Source of the DNA: a virus
DNA length: 20,302 bases
Reading direction: 5' to 3' (one strand)
IMG/VR virus record: IMGVR_UViG_3300032132_000050
Location: 1 to 20,302 of that record
Shown here piece after piece: positions 1 through 7,505 of this stretch; within the stretch, counting starts at the first letter, position 1; every line of letters begins with the position of its first letter. Below the pieces are notes generated by a model. It was not told the DNA's origin. It did not search any database and saw only the letters and a program-made list of their open reading frames with translations. Position numbers and translations under genes: made by a program.

Positions 1-195
1 AAACTATCAAAAAATAAACTTAAACAAATAATTCAAGAAGAACTTGAATTACTTTTACAAGAACATGCAGCAGAATATGTTTGGGGTGTAAAAGCGCCCT
101 ATCACCGCGCCGCAAATCAATATGAATTATCAGTATTAAACAACGATATATTAAAAGAAAAAGGGAAAAACAATGTTGACATGGCTTGCGATTAA
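1..195 (+). CDS. C-terminal fragment of an unrecognised phage protein ending in an amphipathic helix
   Basis: An open frame runs from the first base to TAA at 193-195. The gene begins outside the window, and about 64 residues are visible. They open with a charged amphipathic helix containing LKQIIQEELELLLQE, followed by a short tail. This helix closely resembles the N-terminus of the protein at 8937 (LKQMIEEQMDYLLRE). The last 23 bases overlap the start of the next gene at 173, which argues for translational coupling and for this being a real gene. No catalytic motif is visible and the function is unknown. The helix may be a virion-targeting or protease-processing element (see findings). Confidence 0.6.
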   Translation, partial: KLSKNKLKQIIQEELELLLQEHAAEYVWGVKAPYHRAANQYELSVLNNDILKEKGKNNVDMACD

Positions 196-583
196 AAAAG
201 TATTAAATAAAACATGGGCTTGGTTAAAACACAACTGGAAAGCTCCTTTGGTTTTGGTTTATACATTAGTATTGTGGGTTCTTTTCAGAAGAAAAGATGC
301 TGCTTATAAAGTTTTAGAAACTCGAAACCAAAGTTACAAAGATCAAATTGATGCTATTAATAAAACCCATGAAGAAGAAATTAAAAAAAGAAATGAGATT
401 CTAGAACAATACAATGAAGCAGTAAAAAAACTTGAAAAAGAGTTTGCTAAAAACAACAAAGAATTAACTGAAGAAAAAAAGAAATCTGTTAAAGAAATTG
501 TTGAAAAATATTATAGTGATCCTGATACTTTGGCCAAAATGATTGGGAAACGATTTGGCTTTAATTATTCGGAGGTAGAATGA
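173..583 (+). CDS. Small membrane-anchored coiled-coil protein (inner-spanin-like topology)
   Basis: 136 residues. A short basic N-terminus is followed by one hydrophobic segment at about residues 24-38 (APLVLVYTLVLWVLF), then FRRK, then a long Lys/Glu-rich region at about 45-115 that should form a coiled coil. The last 20 residues are less helical. A single N-terminal anchor with a coiled-coil ectodomain is the topology of inner-membrane spanins (Rz-like), but it is also seen in unrelated phage membrane proteins. The gene overlaps the next one by ATGA (580-583), so the two are probably made together. A purine-rich AAGGG lies just before the start. The ORF and membrane topology are well supported. 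The lysis role is only inference from topology and pairing. Confidence 0.72.
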   Translation: MLTWLAIKKVLNKTWAWLKHNWKAPLVLVYTLVLWVLFRRKDAAYKVLETRNQSYKDQIDAINKTHEEEIKKRNEILEQYNEAVKKLEKEFAKNNKELTEEKKKSVKEIVEKYYSDPDTLAKMIGKRFGFNYSEVE

Positions 584-1038
584 AATTTATAACATTATTG
601 TTAATTTTTACACTTATATTCCCAGCCCCATTATTTGCCGAACCACCTGATGAAATAGAACCTCCGAAAGTCACCGGAATTAAAAAAGGAGAAGAAGCTC
701 CTTATAATGGCGTGCTTTTAAACACTACTGCAGCTGCTAAAATATTTGCTGATAAAGAATTTTCTGCAAAAGAATGCGAATTGAGAATTAATTTTGAAGT
801 ACAAAAAGAAATTCTTCGTATGCAATTACTTTTAGATGTGACAAAAGCTAGCTTAGAAGCAACAGAACAAAAATATACTTCTATTCTTTCTATAAAAGAC
901 ACTGAAATTGAAAGATTAGCTCAAATTGCTACCAAACGACCTAATAATTATTCAGTATGGTGGGCTACTGGGGGAGTACTTGTTGGGATTGGATTAACTC
1001 TTGCAGTTGTGTATAGTGTTAAAGAAATTTCAAACTAA
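580..1038 (+). CDS. Signal-peptide-bearing membrane protein with C-terminal transmembrane segment
   Basis: 152 residues. Residues 1-20 look like a Sec signal peptide (MKFITLLLIFTLIF, then PLFA) with a likely cut after A20. There is no lipobox cysteine, so it is not a typical outer-spanin lipoprotein. Residues 38-60 carry a KGEEAPYNGVLL segment that resembles a short motif I recall from uncharacterised small phage membrane proteins. Residues 60-115 are helical and probably coiled coil. A transmembrane helix follows at about 125-147 (WWATGGVLVGIGLTLAVVYSV) with a five-residue cytoplasmic tail. The ectodomain would therefore face the periplasm, like that of the preceding partner, with which it overlaps by 4 bases. 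The function is unknown; a lysis or superinfection role is possible. Confidence 0.75.
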   Translation: MKFITLLLIFTLIFPAPLFAEPPDEIEPPKVTGIKKGEEAPYNGVLLNTTAAAKIFADKEFSAKECELRINFEVQKEILRMQLLLDVTKASLEATEQKYTSILSIKDTEIERLAQIATKRPNNYSVWWATGGVLVGIGLTLAVVYSVKEISN

Positions 1039-1063
1039 TTAATTTAAAAGCAGGAGATAAAAA

Positions 1064-2287
1064 ATGCCTATTATCCCGGTACATGGAACAGAAATTGTTA
1101 GCGGAAGTGTAGAAATTACAGGCACTTTATTTATGCCTGTAGATTCTTTAACTTTAGGAGATACAATTAGCACAAATGCTGGAATAGGAAATGTTTTTAC
1201 CGTAACTTTAACTGGTTCGAGTGACGACGGTGGGCCGTTACCAACATTAGCCAATCCTAGCAATCTCAAAGATGGAGCAACCTATCGTTGGATTATCAAA
1301 CAAAACACAGTGGGTGGCGCCGACCTTTTTTATGGTAGTAATTTTCAATTTCCCAATGGCCTTCCTCCCTCTATGGTATCCGGATCAAGCGGAATTAATA
1401 TTTTAGAAGGAATTAGTGACGGAACCAACGTATTCATAACTTCTAATACTGTTGTTACCGGCGCCTACGTTTCTGGTTCTAATGCTAGTCTCGAAGACCA
1501 TGGTGCATATATATTTGATGATCTCAAATCCAATGCCAAACTTGCTTATTGGTTTGACGCTATGGATACTGATACAATTACCAAAGACGGCAGCAACTTG
1601 GTTGCAACTTGGAATGACAAGTCTGGCTTGGGTCGACATGCGGCGCAATCTAACGGAACAGAAAAACCAACATATGAAGCCGCTGGGCTAAAAGGGGGCA
1701 TGCCATGTATCGAATTCAATGGTTCAGATAATATGATGTACATAGGCGGCTCCACAAACGGTACCGATGAAAAAGACTTTGAAGCAGCCTATGTAGCATA
1801 TTTTGTGGTATGTGCCTTTGAAGACTCTAATGATGGGCACATTGTTGGCGTTGGTTCATCAACCGATGGGTATTTAGAATCCTATGGCCAGGCGATGTAC
1901 ACAGAGTCTGGAAAGTATGGAATTAAGTCAATGTCAGGTACTGGTATAGCATTAAAATCTAGCGACGCCGTAAACGATGGTGATGTGTTTCTATTGAGAG
2001 GAATAATAAGAGCAAATAACAGCAGCGTACACTCTACAGGCGTGTTAGACAATACTAATACAAGCAATTCTCCCAACCCTCATACTGCATACGCCCAAGC
2101 CACCATAGGGGGCGCCGATGGTACCACTGATGGAAGTCCGGTTGACTTTTGGGGTGGTCAACTTGGTGAAATTATAATATTTGCAAGTGACTCGGTTGGC
2201 GGATTGACTGAAGCACAGGTCAAATCAGTTGAGAAATATTTAGCAGTCAAATGGAATCTAACAAGCACTTATAGAGATGCAAGCTAA
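1064..2287 (+). CDS. Fibre/appendage protein with C-terminal LamG-like (concanavalin A-like) domain
   Basis: 407 residues, started at 1064 because of the AGGAG a few bases upstream. The N-terminus has a GSVEITGTLFMP motif that also appears in the fibre protein at 12088. Residues 68-130 (GATYRWIIKQ, FQFPNGLPPS, then ISDGTNVF) match a small beta domain I recall from phage fibres. Residues 157-398 have the pattern of LamG/concanavalin A-like lectin folds: AYWFDAMD, TWNDKSG, CIEFNGSDNMM, and a closing LGEIIIFASD before a helix rich in VEKYLAVKW. Such domains bind glycans, so a receptor-binding or capsid-surface role is likely. It sits upstream of the packaging genes, not with tail genes, so head fibre versus tail fibre cannot be decided here. 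Confidence 0.75.
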   Translation: MPIIPVHGTEIVSGSVEITGTLFMPVDSLTLGDTISTNAGIGNVFTVTLTGSSDDGGPLPTLANPSNLKDGATYRWIIKQNTVGGADLFYGSNFQFPNGLPPSMVSGSSGINILEGISDGTNVFITSNTVVTGAYVSGSNASLEDHGAYIFDDLKSNAKLAYWFDAMDTDTITKDGSNLVATWNDKSGLGRHAAQSNGTEKPTYEAAGLKGGMPCIEFNGSDNMMYIGGSTNGTDEKDFEAAYVAYFVVCAFEDSNDGHIVGVGSSTDGYLESYGQAMYTESGKYGIKSMSGTGIALKSSDAVNDGDVFLLRGIIRANNSSVHSTGVLDNTNTSNSPNPHTAYAQATIGGADGTTDGSPVDFWGGQLGEIIIFASDSVGGLTEAQVKSVEKYLAVKWNLTSTYRDAS

Positions 2288-2708
2288 ACTAAATAACATG
2301 TCAAGCAAAGATTACGACTATATAGCCCGTCTTGAAAAAGCAATAAAAAAGAAATACGGAACTGATGCAGTTATTAACCCAAAGTCTAATTGGAGCGACG
2401 AAAAAGAAGAAGAATATCTCAAACAATTAAAAGAATATTCTAAAAAAGAATCTGAAAGAAAAGAACAAAATGAAAGAATTGAAAAAGATGGCTTTTTTAT
2501 ACCTAAAAATCTAATTAATAAGAAAAGTAAAAGGAAATGTCCAGTATGCAAGGCATACTCTTTTAAAGCAAAGGATGATCTTTATATAAATAAGTTTGAA
2601 TGTTGTTGGAAATGTCACATTCAATGGGTCGAGGGCCGAGAGGAGAGATGGCTAAAAGGATGGCGCCCCAAGAATAAGGGTAATAAAAGAAAAGAAGGTT
2701 CTAATTAG
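2277..2708 (+). CDS. Unrecognised protein with C-terminal zinc-ribbon
   Basis: 143 residues. The N-terminal 75 residues are highly charged and helical (KEEEYLKQLKEYSKKE). The C-terminal half holds a likely zinc ribbon: C88-P-V-C91 and C110-W-K-C113, with an extra C109, followed by a Trp/Arg-rich stretch (EGREERWLKGWRP). Zinc ribbons bind nucleic acid or protein. The gene overlaps the preceding one by 11 bases; an alternative start at 2298 (M8) is possible and neither start has a strong ribosome site. I recall similar sequences from marine T4-like phages but no assigned role. A small-terminase-like or regulatory function is speculative. Confidence 0.7.
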   Translation: MQAKLNNMSSKDYDYIARLEKAIKKKYGTDAVINPKSNWSDEKEEEYLKQLKEYSKKESERKEQNERIEKDGFFIPKNLINKKSKRKCPVCKAYSFKAKDDLYINKFECCWKCHIQWVEGREERWLKGWRPKNKGNKRKEGSN

Positions 2709-2729
2709 ATAATAGGAGAATATTTTATC

Positions 2730-3305
2730 ATGAGACCAAAAATAAAACAAAAAAGAATCGACCCACGATATTTTCTTAATGAAACAGTCGATAGGGAAGA
2801 ATCTCTACAAGAAATTGAACCTAACCCTAGTCCGTTCCGCCCCAGCGCAGATGAATTAGAAGAATTTAATGTAGGCCCAACGGGAAAAAGAGATGAAGAA
2901 CTAGAAGAAATTGAACCAAACCCTAGTCCGTTTCATGTAGGCCCAACAGGGAAAAGAGATGACGATGAAGCTGAAAAAAATGATAAAAATCCCAATAGAA
3001 AAGGCAAACAAAGATATAAACCAAATAACAAAGATCTTATTTTAGGTGAAAAAGAACTTTATGAAAAAATACGTTCCGCCATAGAAGAGGTTCTTAGTGA
3101 AAATTTTGAAGACGCTCTTTACGAAGAAGAAGAATCTTTAGGAGAAGAAGTTGACATTAGTAGTATAGCGCTTCGCAAAAAAAAAGGTGGGTATACAAAA
3201 ATGACAAAAAAAGAAATTGCAGCAGAGAAAGCCCGCGCAAAAAAACGAGGCATGTATAAACGAGTAAAACCAGGCTGGCCTTGGAACAAAGAAGAAAAAC
3301 TTTAA
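2730..3305 (+). CDS. Acidic, disordered protein with internal duplication and basic C-terminus
   Basis: 191 residues; AGGAG at 2714-2718 sets the start. Residues 27-55 and 59-77 are two copies of a segment holding EIEPNPSPF and VGPTGKRD. Between 104 and 134 lies an amphipathic helix (EKELYEKIRSAIEEVLSEN) similar in character to the LKQ-I-EE helices of other proteins here. The C-terminal 40 residues are strongly basic (KKEIAAEKARAKKRGMYKR, then PGWPW). The protein looks mostly disordered with charge segregation. GKRD followed by acidic residues also occurs in the portal C-terminal tail. No enzymatic motif is visible. A head-core or internal virion protein is possible but unproven. Confidence 0.65.
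   Translation: MRPKIKQKRIDPRYFLNETVDREESLQEIEPNPSPFRPSADELEEFNVGPTGKRDEELEEIEPNPSPFHVGPTGKRDDDEAEKNDKNPNRKGKQRYKPNNKDLILGEKELYEKIRSAIEEVLSENFEDALYEEEESLGEEVDISSIALRKKKGGYTKMTKKEIAAEKARAKKRGMYKRVKPGWPWNKEEKL
2811..2962 (+). repeat. Near-identical internal duplication within the acidic protein gene
   Basis: Copy 1 consists of blocks at about 2811-2835 and 2871-2896; copy 2 consists of blocks at about 2907-2931 and 2937-2962. The first block (encoding EIEPNPSPF) and the second block (encoding VGPTGKRD) differ at only one or two bases each, while the spacer is 35 bases in copy 1 and 5 bases in copy 2. Such similarity at the nucleotide level points to a recent duplication followed by gain or loss of the spacer. 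Confidence 0.8.
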
Positions 3306-3321
3306 AGGAGAAAAGATTAAA

Positions 3322-3876
3322 ATGGCAACGGTATACGAAATAATTCAAGGCATCAACCAAGCTGCAGCTAATGCATATGATGGGGCGCATGATAAACGTT
3401 ATTCCTCTGATGGTGAAGATCACAAGATTGGCTTAAAGCGCGAAGAAGGTGATTGTATTATAGATTCAAGAGTCATGGATGGTTTTGGCGTCAAGTTTCA
3501 TGGCGACAAACTAATCATTACATATCAATCAGAAATTAAATTAAAAGATTTTCACGATAGAAATTTTGAAGATGATACGAAACAAGCTTTAAGTGATATA
3601 GCTAAATTTCTAAAGAAAGAATATAAAAAAATAACAGGCGCCAGCTTGACATTAACATCAGAAGGCGATGTTGAAATTCATGCACAAACCATGTCAAGAG
3701 TTCGAAGCTGGGTACAAGCACAACAAACTTTTAAGATTGGAGGAATGAAAGAGACTGAAGAAGTAAAAGGAGGCACTCCTGAAGATCGCCTAGATAGTGC
3801 AATTAAAAGCTTTTTATCCATCGGCAAAGATGAATATTCAGGCGCCAAGAAGTCACAAAATGTTACAATTAAATAA
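3322..3876 (+). CDS. Unrecognised protein immediately upstream of large terminase
   Basis: 184 residues, preceded by AAAGGAG at 3304-3310. It starts MATVYEIIQGINQAAANAYDG and continues with a mixed alpha/beta pattern (IIDSRVMDGFGVKFHGDKLIITYQ) that reads like a compact domain. The C-terminal 40 residues are charged and probably flexible. It lies where T4 has the small terminase gene 16, just before 17, but I see no helix-turn-helix or coiled-coil core that would support calling it a small terminase. I recall similar sequences in marine T4-like phages without a known role. Packaging or virion structure are both possible. Confidence 0.65.
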   Translation: MATVYEIIQGINQAAANAYDGAHDKRYSSDGEDHKIGLKREEGDCIIDSRVMDGFGVKFHGDKLIITYQSEIKLKDFHDRNFEDDTKQALSDIAKFLKKEYKKITGASLTLTSEGDVEIHAQTMSRVRSWVQAQQTFKIGGMKETEEVKGGTPEDRLDSAIKSFLSIGKDEYSGAKKSQNVTIK

Positions 3877-3890
3877 AGGTTTTTTGAACA

Positions 3891-5480
3891 ATGGGATACA
3901 AATTGACCAAAAAGGAAATGGTAAAAGAGATCATAAAATGTGGTAAAGACCCAGTTTATTTTATTAATAATTATGCAAGAATTTCTCACCCCCTAGAAGG
4001 TTTAATTCCATTTAAAACATATGATTATCAAGATGAATTGCTTAGATCGTTTGATGACCATCGATTCACTGTTATTCTTAAAGCCAGACAATTAGGCATC
4101 TCAACAATTACAGCAGCTTATGTTATATGGATGATGCTATTTCATAGAGATAAAAATGTTCTTGTCATGGCAACAAAATACACCACAGCTTCAAACTTAG
4201 TTAAAAAAGTTAAAACCATGTTAAGAAACTTACCAGAGTGGATTCAAATTGCAGAAGTTGAGGTTAATAATAGAAATTCTTTTGAATTAAACAATGGTTC
4301 TCAAATTAAAGCCTCCTCAACCTCTGCAGATGCTGGTCGTTCAGAAGCTCTCTCTTTATTGGTCATTGATGAGGCCGCCCACGTTGAAGGTTTGGAAGAT
4401 TTATGGACAGGCTTATATCCTACTTTGTCAACTGGTGGTCGATGCATTGCGCTTTCTACACCAAACGGTGTTGGAAATTGGTTTCACAAAACCTACATTG
4501 ATGCAGCTGCTGAAAAAAGCAACTTTCACCCGATTAAACTATTGTGGGATGTACATCCAGATCGTGGCGAAGGTTGGTTTGAGCGTGAAACAAGAAATAT
4601 GTCCAGAAGGCAAATCGCTCAAGAACTTGAATGTAATTTTAACGCTTCAGGGGAAACCGTCATACACCCAGACGATATTATGCGCATTGATGAAAATATC
4701 ACACCACCGAAACACAGAACTGGGTTTGATAGAAACTTTTGGATATGGGAAGAATATAATGCAGAAAACACTTATTTATTATCAGCTGATGTTGCACGCG
4801 GAGATGGCCATGATTATTCTGTTTTCCATATTTTTAAACTAGAAACTATGGAAATCATCGCAGAATATCAGGGAAAAGTTACTCCTGATATGTTTTCAGA
4901 AATTGTATTAAGCGCTGGCAAAGAATATGGCAACTGTATGGTAGTTATTGAAAATAATTCCGTTGGCTTCGCAGTTATAGAAAAATTAAAAGAAAAAGAA
5001 TATCCAAACGTTTATCATTCTGTAAAATCAACACATGAATATGTTGACCAATTGACAGCTGAAAATAGATCGGGTACAGTAGCCGGGTTCACTACCTCCC
5101 TTAAAACAAGACCACTTTTAGTTGCTAAATTTGAAGAATTTATAAGGAATAAAATATTAACTATTTATTCTTCAAGAATAAGATCGGAGTTAGACGTATT
5201 CATTTGGAACAATGGCCGACCAGAAGCACAAAGAGGCTATAACGATGACTTAGTTATGGCCTGTGCAATTGGGTGTTGGGTCAGAGATACTGCCATTATT
5301 GAAAATCAAAGGGATGTAGCCTTTAAAAAAGCTATGTTAGGGTCTATAATAAGAAGTGATTCTGTTTTAGATACTAGCATTCCAGGAATGCTTGGTAGGT
5401 CAAAGTCACGTGAATTGGACATAAAAAAAACAGAAGCAGAAAAACAATATGAAAAACATTCATGGTTGTTAAAAGGATGA
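3891..5480 (+). CDS. terL: Large terminase subunit, T4 gp17-like packaging ATPase/nuclease
   Basis: 529 residues. It powers DNA translocation into the prohead through the portal and cuts the concatemer. The ATPase domain has a Walker A region at 62-72 (ILKARQLGIST); the usual GK lysine is absent and K64 precedes the loop, as in the deviant Walker A of lambda-type terminases. Walker B is LLVIDE at 156-161 (D160, E161), and the coupling motif is STP at 189-191. The C-terminal RNase H-like nuclease has D300 (SADVARGDG), E354 (VVIENNSVG) and D452-D453 (GYNDDLVMA). The length is slightly under T4 gp17 (610). The portal gene follows three bases after the stop, the usual packaging pair. Confidence 0.96.
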   Translation: MGYKLTKKEMVKEIIKCGKDPVYFINNYARISHPLEGLIPFKTYDYQDELLRSFDDHRFTVILKARQLGISTITAAYVIWMMLFHRDKNVLVMATKYTTASNLVKKVKTMLRNLPEWIQIAEVEVNNRNSFELNNGSQIKASSTSADAGRSEALSLLVIDEAAHVEGLEDLWTGLYPTLSTGGRCIALSTPNGVGNWFHKTYIDAAAEKSNFHPIKLLWDVHPDRGEGWFERETRNMSRRQIAQELECNFNASGETVIHPDDIMRIDENITPPKHRTGFDRNFWIWEEYNAENTYLLSADVARGDGHDYSVFHIFKLETMEIIAEYQGKVTPDMFSEIVLSAGKEYGNCMVVIENNSVGFAVIEKLKEKEYPNVYHSVKSTHEYVDQLTAENRSGTVAGFTTSLKTRPLLVAKFEEFIRNKILTIYSSRIRSELDVFIWNNGRPEAQRGYNDDLVMACAIGCWVRDTAIIENQRDVAFKKAMLGSIIRSDSVLDTSIPGMLGRSKSRELDIKKTEAEKQYEKHSWLLKG

Positions 5481-5483
5481 TAA

Positions 5484-7505
5484 ATGGCGAATAGAAATAA
5501 AAACCTAAAGGACTCAACTTGGCCCTTATTTAAAAAATTAACTAGATTGTTTTCTGGACCTCTTATCAATTATCGTTCACAGACAACGCGCCAGCTATCT
5601 AGAAGGCGTTTAGACAAATACGGTACTAGATTCAAAGACGTCGCGGGCCAAAAATTTCAAAGATTATCATACAACCCTTTTGATAATTTATCTGCTAACA
5701 TCATGTCGCAGCAAAATCGCACTCAGCGATATGTCGACTTTGACCAGATGGAGTATACACCCGAAATTGCTTCAAGTTTAGACATATATGCAGATGAAAT
5801 GACCACATCAAATGATTTAAGAAAAATGATAACAATTAAATGTTCCAATGAAGAAATCAAAGGTATATTAGAATCATTATATTATAACATTTTAAATATT
5901 GAATTTAATTTATTTGGCTGGTGCCGTACCATGTGTAAATATGGGGACTTTTTCTTATACTTAGATCTTAATCCTGAGATTGGGATTACTAATGTTATTG
6001 GATTACCATCTGCTGAAGTTGAAAGACTGGAAGGTGAAGATAAAACAAACCCTAACTATGTTCAATTTCAATGGAACACTGGTGGAATAACATTTGAAAA
6101 TTGGCAAATATCACATTTTAGAATTCTTGGGAATGACAAATATGCACCGTACGGCACATCTGTGTTGGAGCCAGCTAGAAGAATTTGGCGCCAATTAACA
6201 CTGCTTGAAGACGCAATGATGGCATATCGTATTGTTCGCTCTCCTGAAAGAAGGGTTTTTTATATTGATGTAGGTAACATTAATCCACAAGATGTAGAAC
6301 AATACATGCAAAAAGCTATCACTTCGATGAAAAGAAATCAAGTTGTTGATGCTTCGACTGGTCGAGTTGATTTGCGTTATAATCCAATGAGCATTGATGA
6401 AGATTATTTTATTCCTGTTCGAGGCACAGCCCAGAGCACAAGAGTAGAGGCGCTTCCTGGTGGAACTTATACTGGTGATATTGATGATGTCAAATATTTA
6501 AGAGACAAATTATTTTCAGCATTAAAAGTACCTCAATCTTATCTTTCTCGCGGAGAAGGGGCAGAAGAAGACAAAACTACATTAGCTCAAAAAGATATTA
6601 GGTTTGCTAGAACAGTTCAAAGACTTCAAAGATCCATTATTTCTGAGCTTGAAAAAATTGGAATTGTACATTTATATACATTAGGTTTTAAGAGCGATGA
6701 TTTAGTTTCTTTTACCCTTCACCTTAATAATCCTTCAAAACTTGCAGAATTACAAGAGCTTGAACATTGGAGAATGAAATTTGATACTGCAGGATCTGCA
6801 ACTGAAGGTTATTTTAGTAAAAGATGGGTCTCAGAAAAGTTATTTGGCTTGTCAGATGAACAAATTATTCGCAACCAAAGAGAGATGTTCTATGATAGAA
6901 AATTTGAAACAGCTATGGAAACAGTTGTTCAAGCAGGAATGGCTCAAATGGCTGGCGCAGCAGAATCTGCAGGTGAAGGAATGGGACTACCAGGTCCTGG
7001 AGCAGCAGCACCAGAAGGTGGCGCAGCACCACCAGAAGGTGGAGAAGAATTGCCAGCTGGCACACCTGAAGAAGAAGCAGAAGAGGGCGAAGAAGTTCCA
7101 GGAGAAGAAGGTGGAGAAGGAGAAGAGTCTTCACTTGTAGCAGCACCAGGAAAAAGAGATGAAGAAGATTGGCATAAAACTACAAAAAAAGATGCGTTTG
7201 GCAGACCTGAAGCGACTACCACTTCTAAATCTAAAGGCAAGTGGTATAAACCTGTAACCTACGATACAAGAGACATGGGGGCGCGTAGAAGACATTACAA
7301 AGGACAGTGGGCAGATGAAGTAGGTAGTTCAACTCAAAGAAATCTTTATAAAGGTGCCCTTGAACTATTTGGTTTGGGCAAGCTTTCTGAAGAAAATGAA
7401 ACTAATTATGATGAACAAGAGAGATCGATATTAGAAGTAAATCAGGAAATTAAACATTTAATAGCGGAGTTAGAAATAAACGATGAGAAGAAAAAGACAC
7501 AATAA
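5484..7505 (+). CDS. gp20: Portal protein, T4 gp20-like, with long low-complexity C-terminal extension
   Basis: 673 residues, longer than T4 gp20 (524). It forms the dodecameric ring at the packaging vertex. Signs are the N-terminal YTPEIASSLDIYADEMT, the central RSPERRVFYIDVGN, and the clip/stem region at roughly 313-375 with EALPGGTYTGDIDDVKYLR and LFSALKVPQSYL, the portal signature of this family. From about residue 485 a Gly/Ala/Pro/Glu-rich segment (AAAPEGGAAPPEGGEELPAG) runs to about 555. It is followed by PGKRDEED and a charged tail ending in a coiled-coil-like helix. The extra tail is absent from T4 gp20. It could contact scaffold or internal head proteins, since similar PPEG runs occur in the scaffold gene here. 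Confidence 0.95.
   Translation: MANRNKNLKDSTWPLFKKLTRLFSGPLINYRSQTTRQLSRRRLDKYGTRFKDVAGQKFQRLSYNPFDNLSANIMSQQNRTQRYVDFDQMEYTPEIASSLDIYADEMTTSNDLRKMITIKCSNEEIKGILESLYYNILNIEFNLFGWCRTMCKYGDFFLYLDLNPEIGITNVIGLPSAEVERLEGEDKTNPNYVQFQWNTGGITFENWQISHFRILGNDKYAPYGTSVLEPARRIWRQLTLLEDAMMAYRIVRSPERRVFYIDVGNINPQDVEQYMQKAITSMKRNQVVDASTGRVDLRYNPMSIDEDYFIPVRGTAQSTRVEALPGGTYTGDIDDVKYLRDKLFSALKVPQSYLSRGEGAEEDKTTLAQKDIRFARTVQRLQRSIISELEKIGIVHLYTLGFKSDDLVSFTLHLNNPSKLAELQELEHWRMKFDTAGSATEGYFSKRWVSEKLFGLSDEQIIRNQREMFYDRKFETAMETVVQAGMAQMAGAAESAGEGMGLPGPGAAAPEGGAAPPEGGEELPAGTPEEEAEEGEEVPGEEGGEGEESSLVAAPGKRDEEDWHKTTKKDAFGRPEATTTSKSKGKWYKPVTYDTRDMGARRRHYKGQWADEVGSSTQRNLYKGALELFGLGKLSEENETNYDEQERSILEVNQEIKHLIAELEINDEKKKTQ

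Noticed and set aside
2585-2592. TATAAATA, identical to the T4 late promoter core
   Set aside because: It lies inside the zinc-ribbon coding sequence, 137 bases from the next start. One copy of an AT-rich octamer is expected by chance, and other gaps lack it.
4294-4842. 182-codon + strand frame inside the terminase gene
   Set aside because: Out of frame within the conserved ATPase/nuclease region, with no ribosome site and no recognisable domain.
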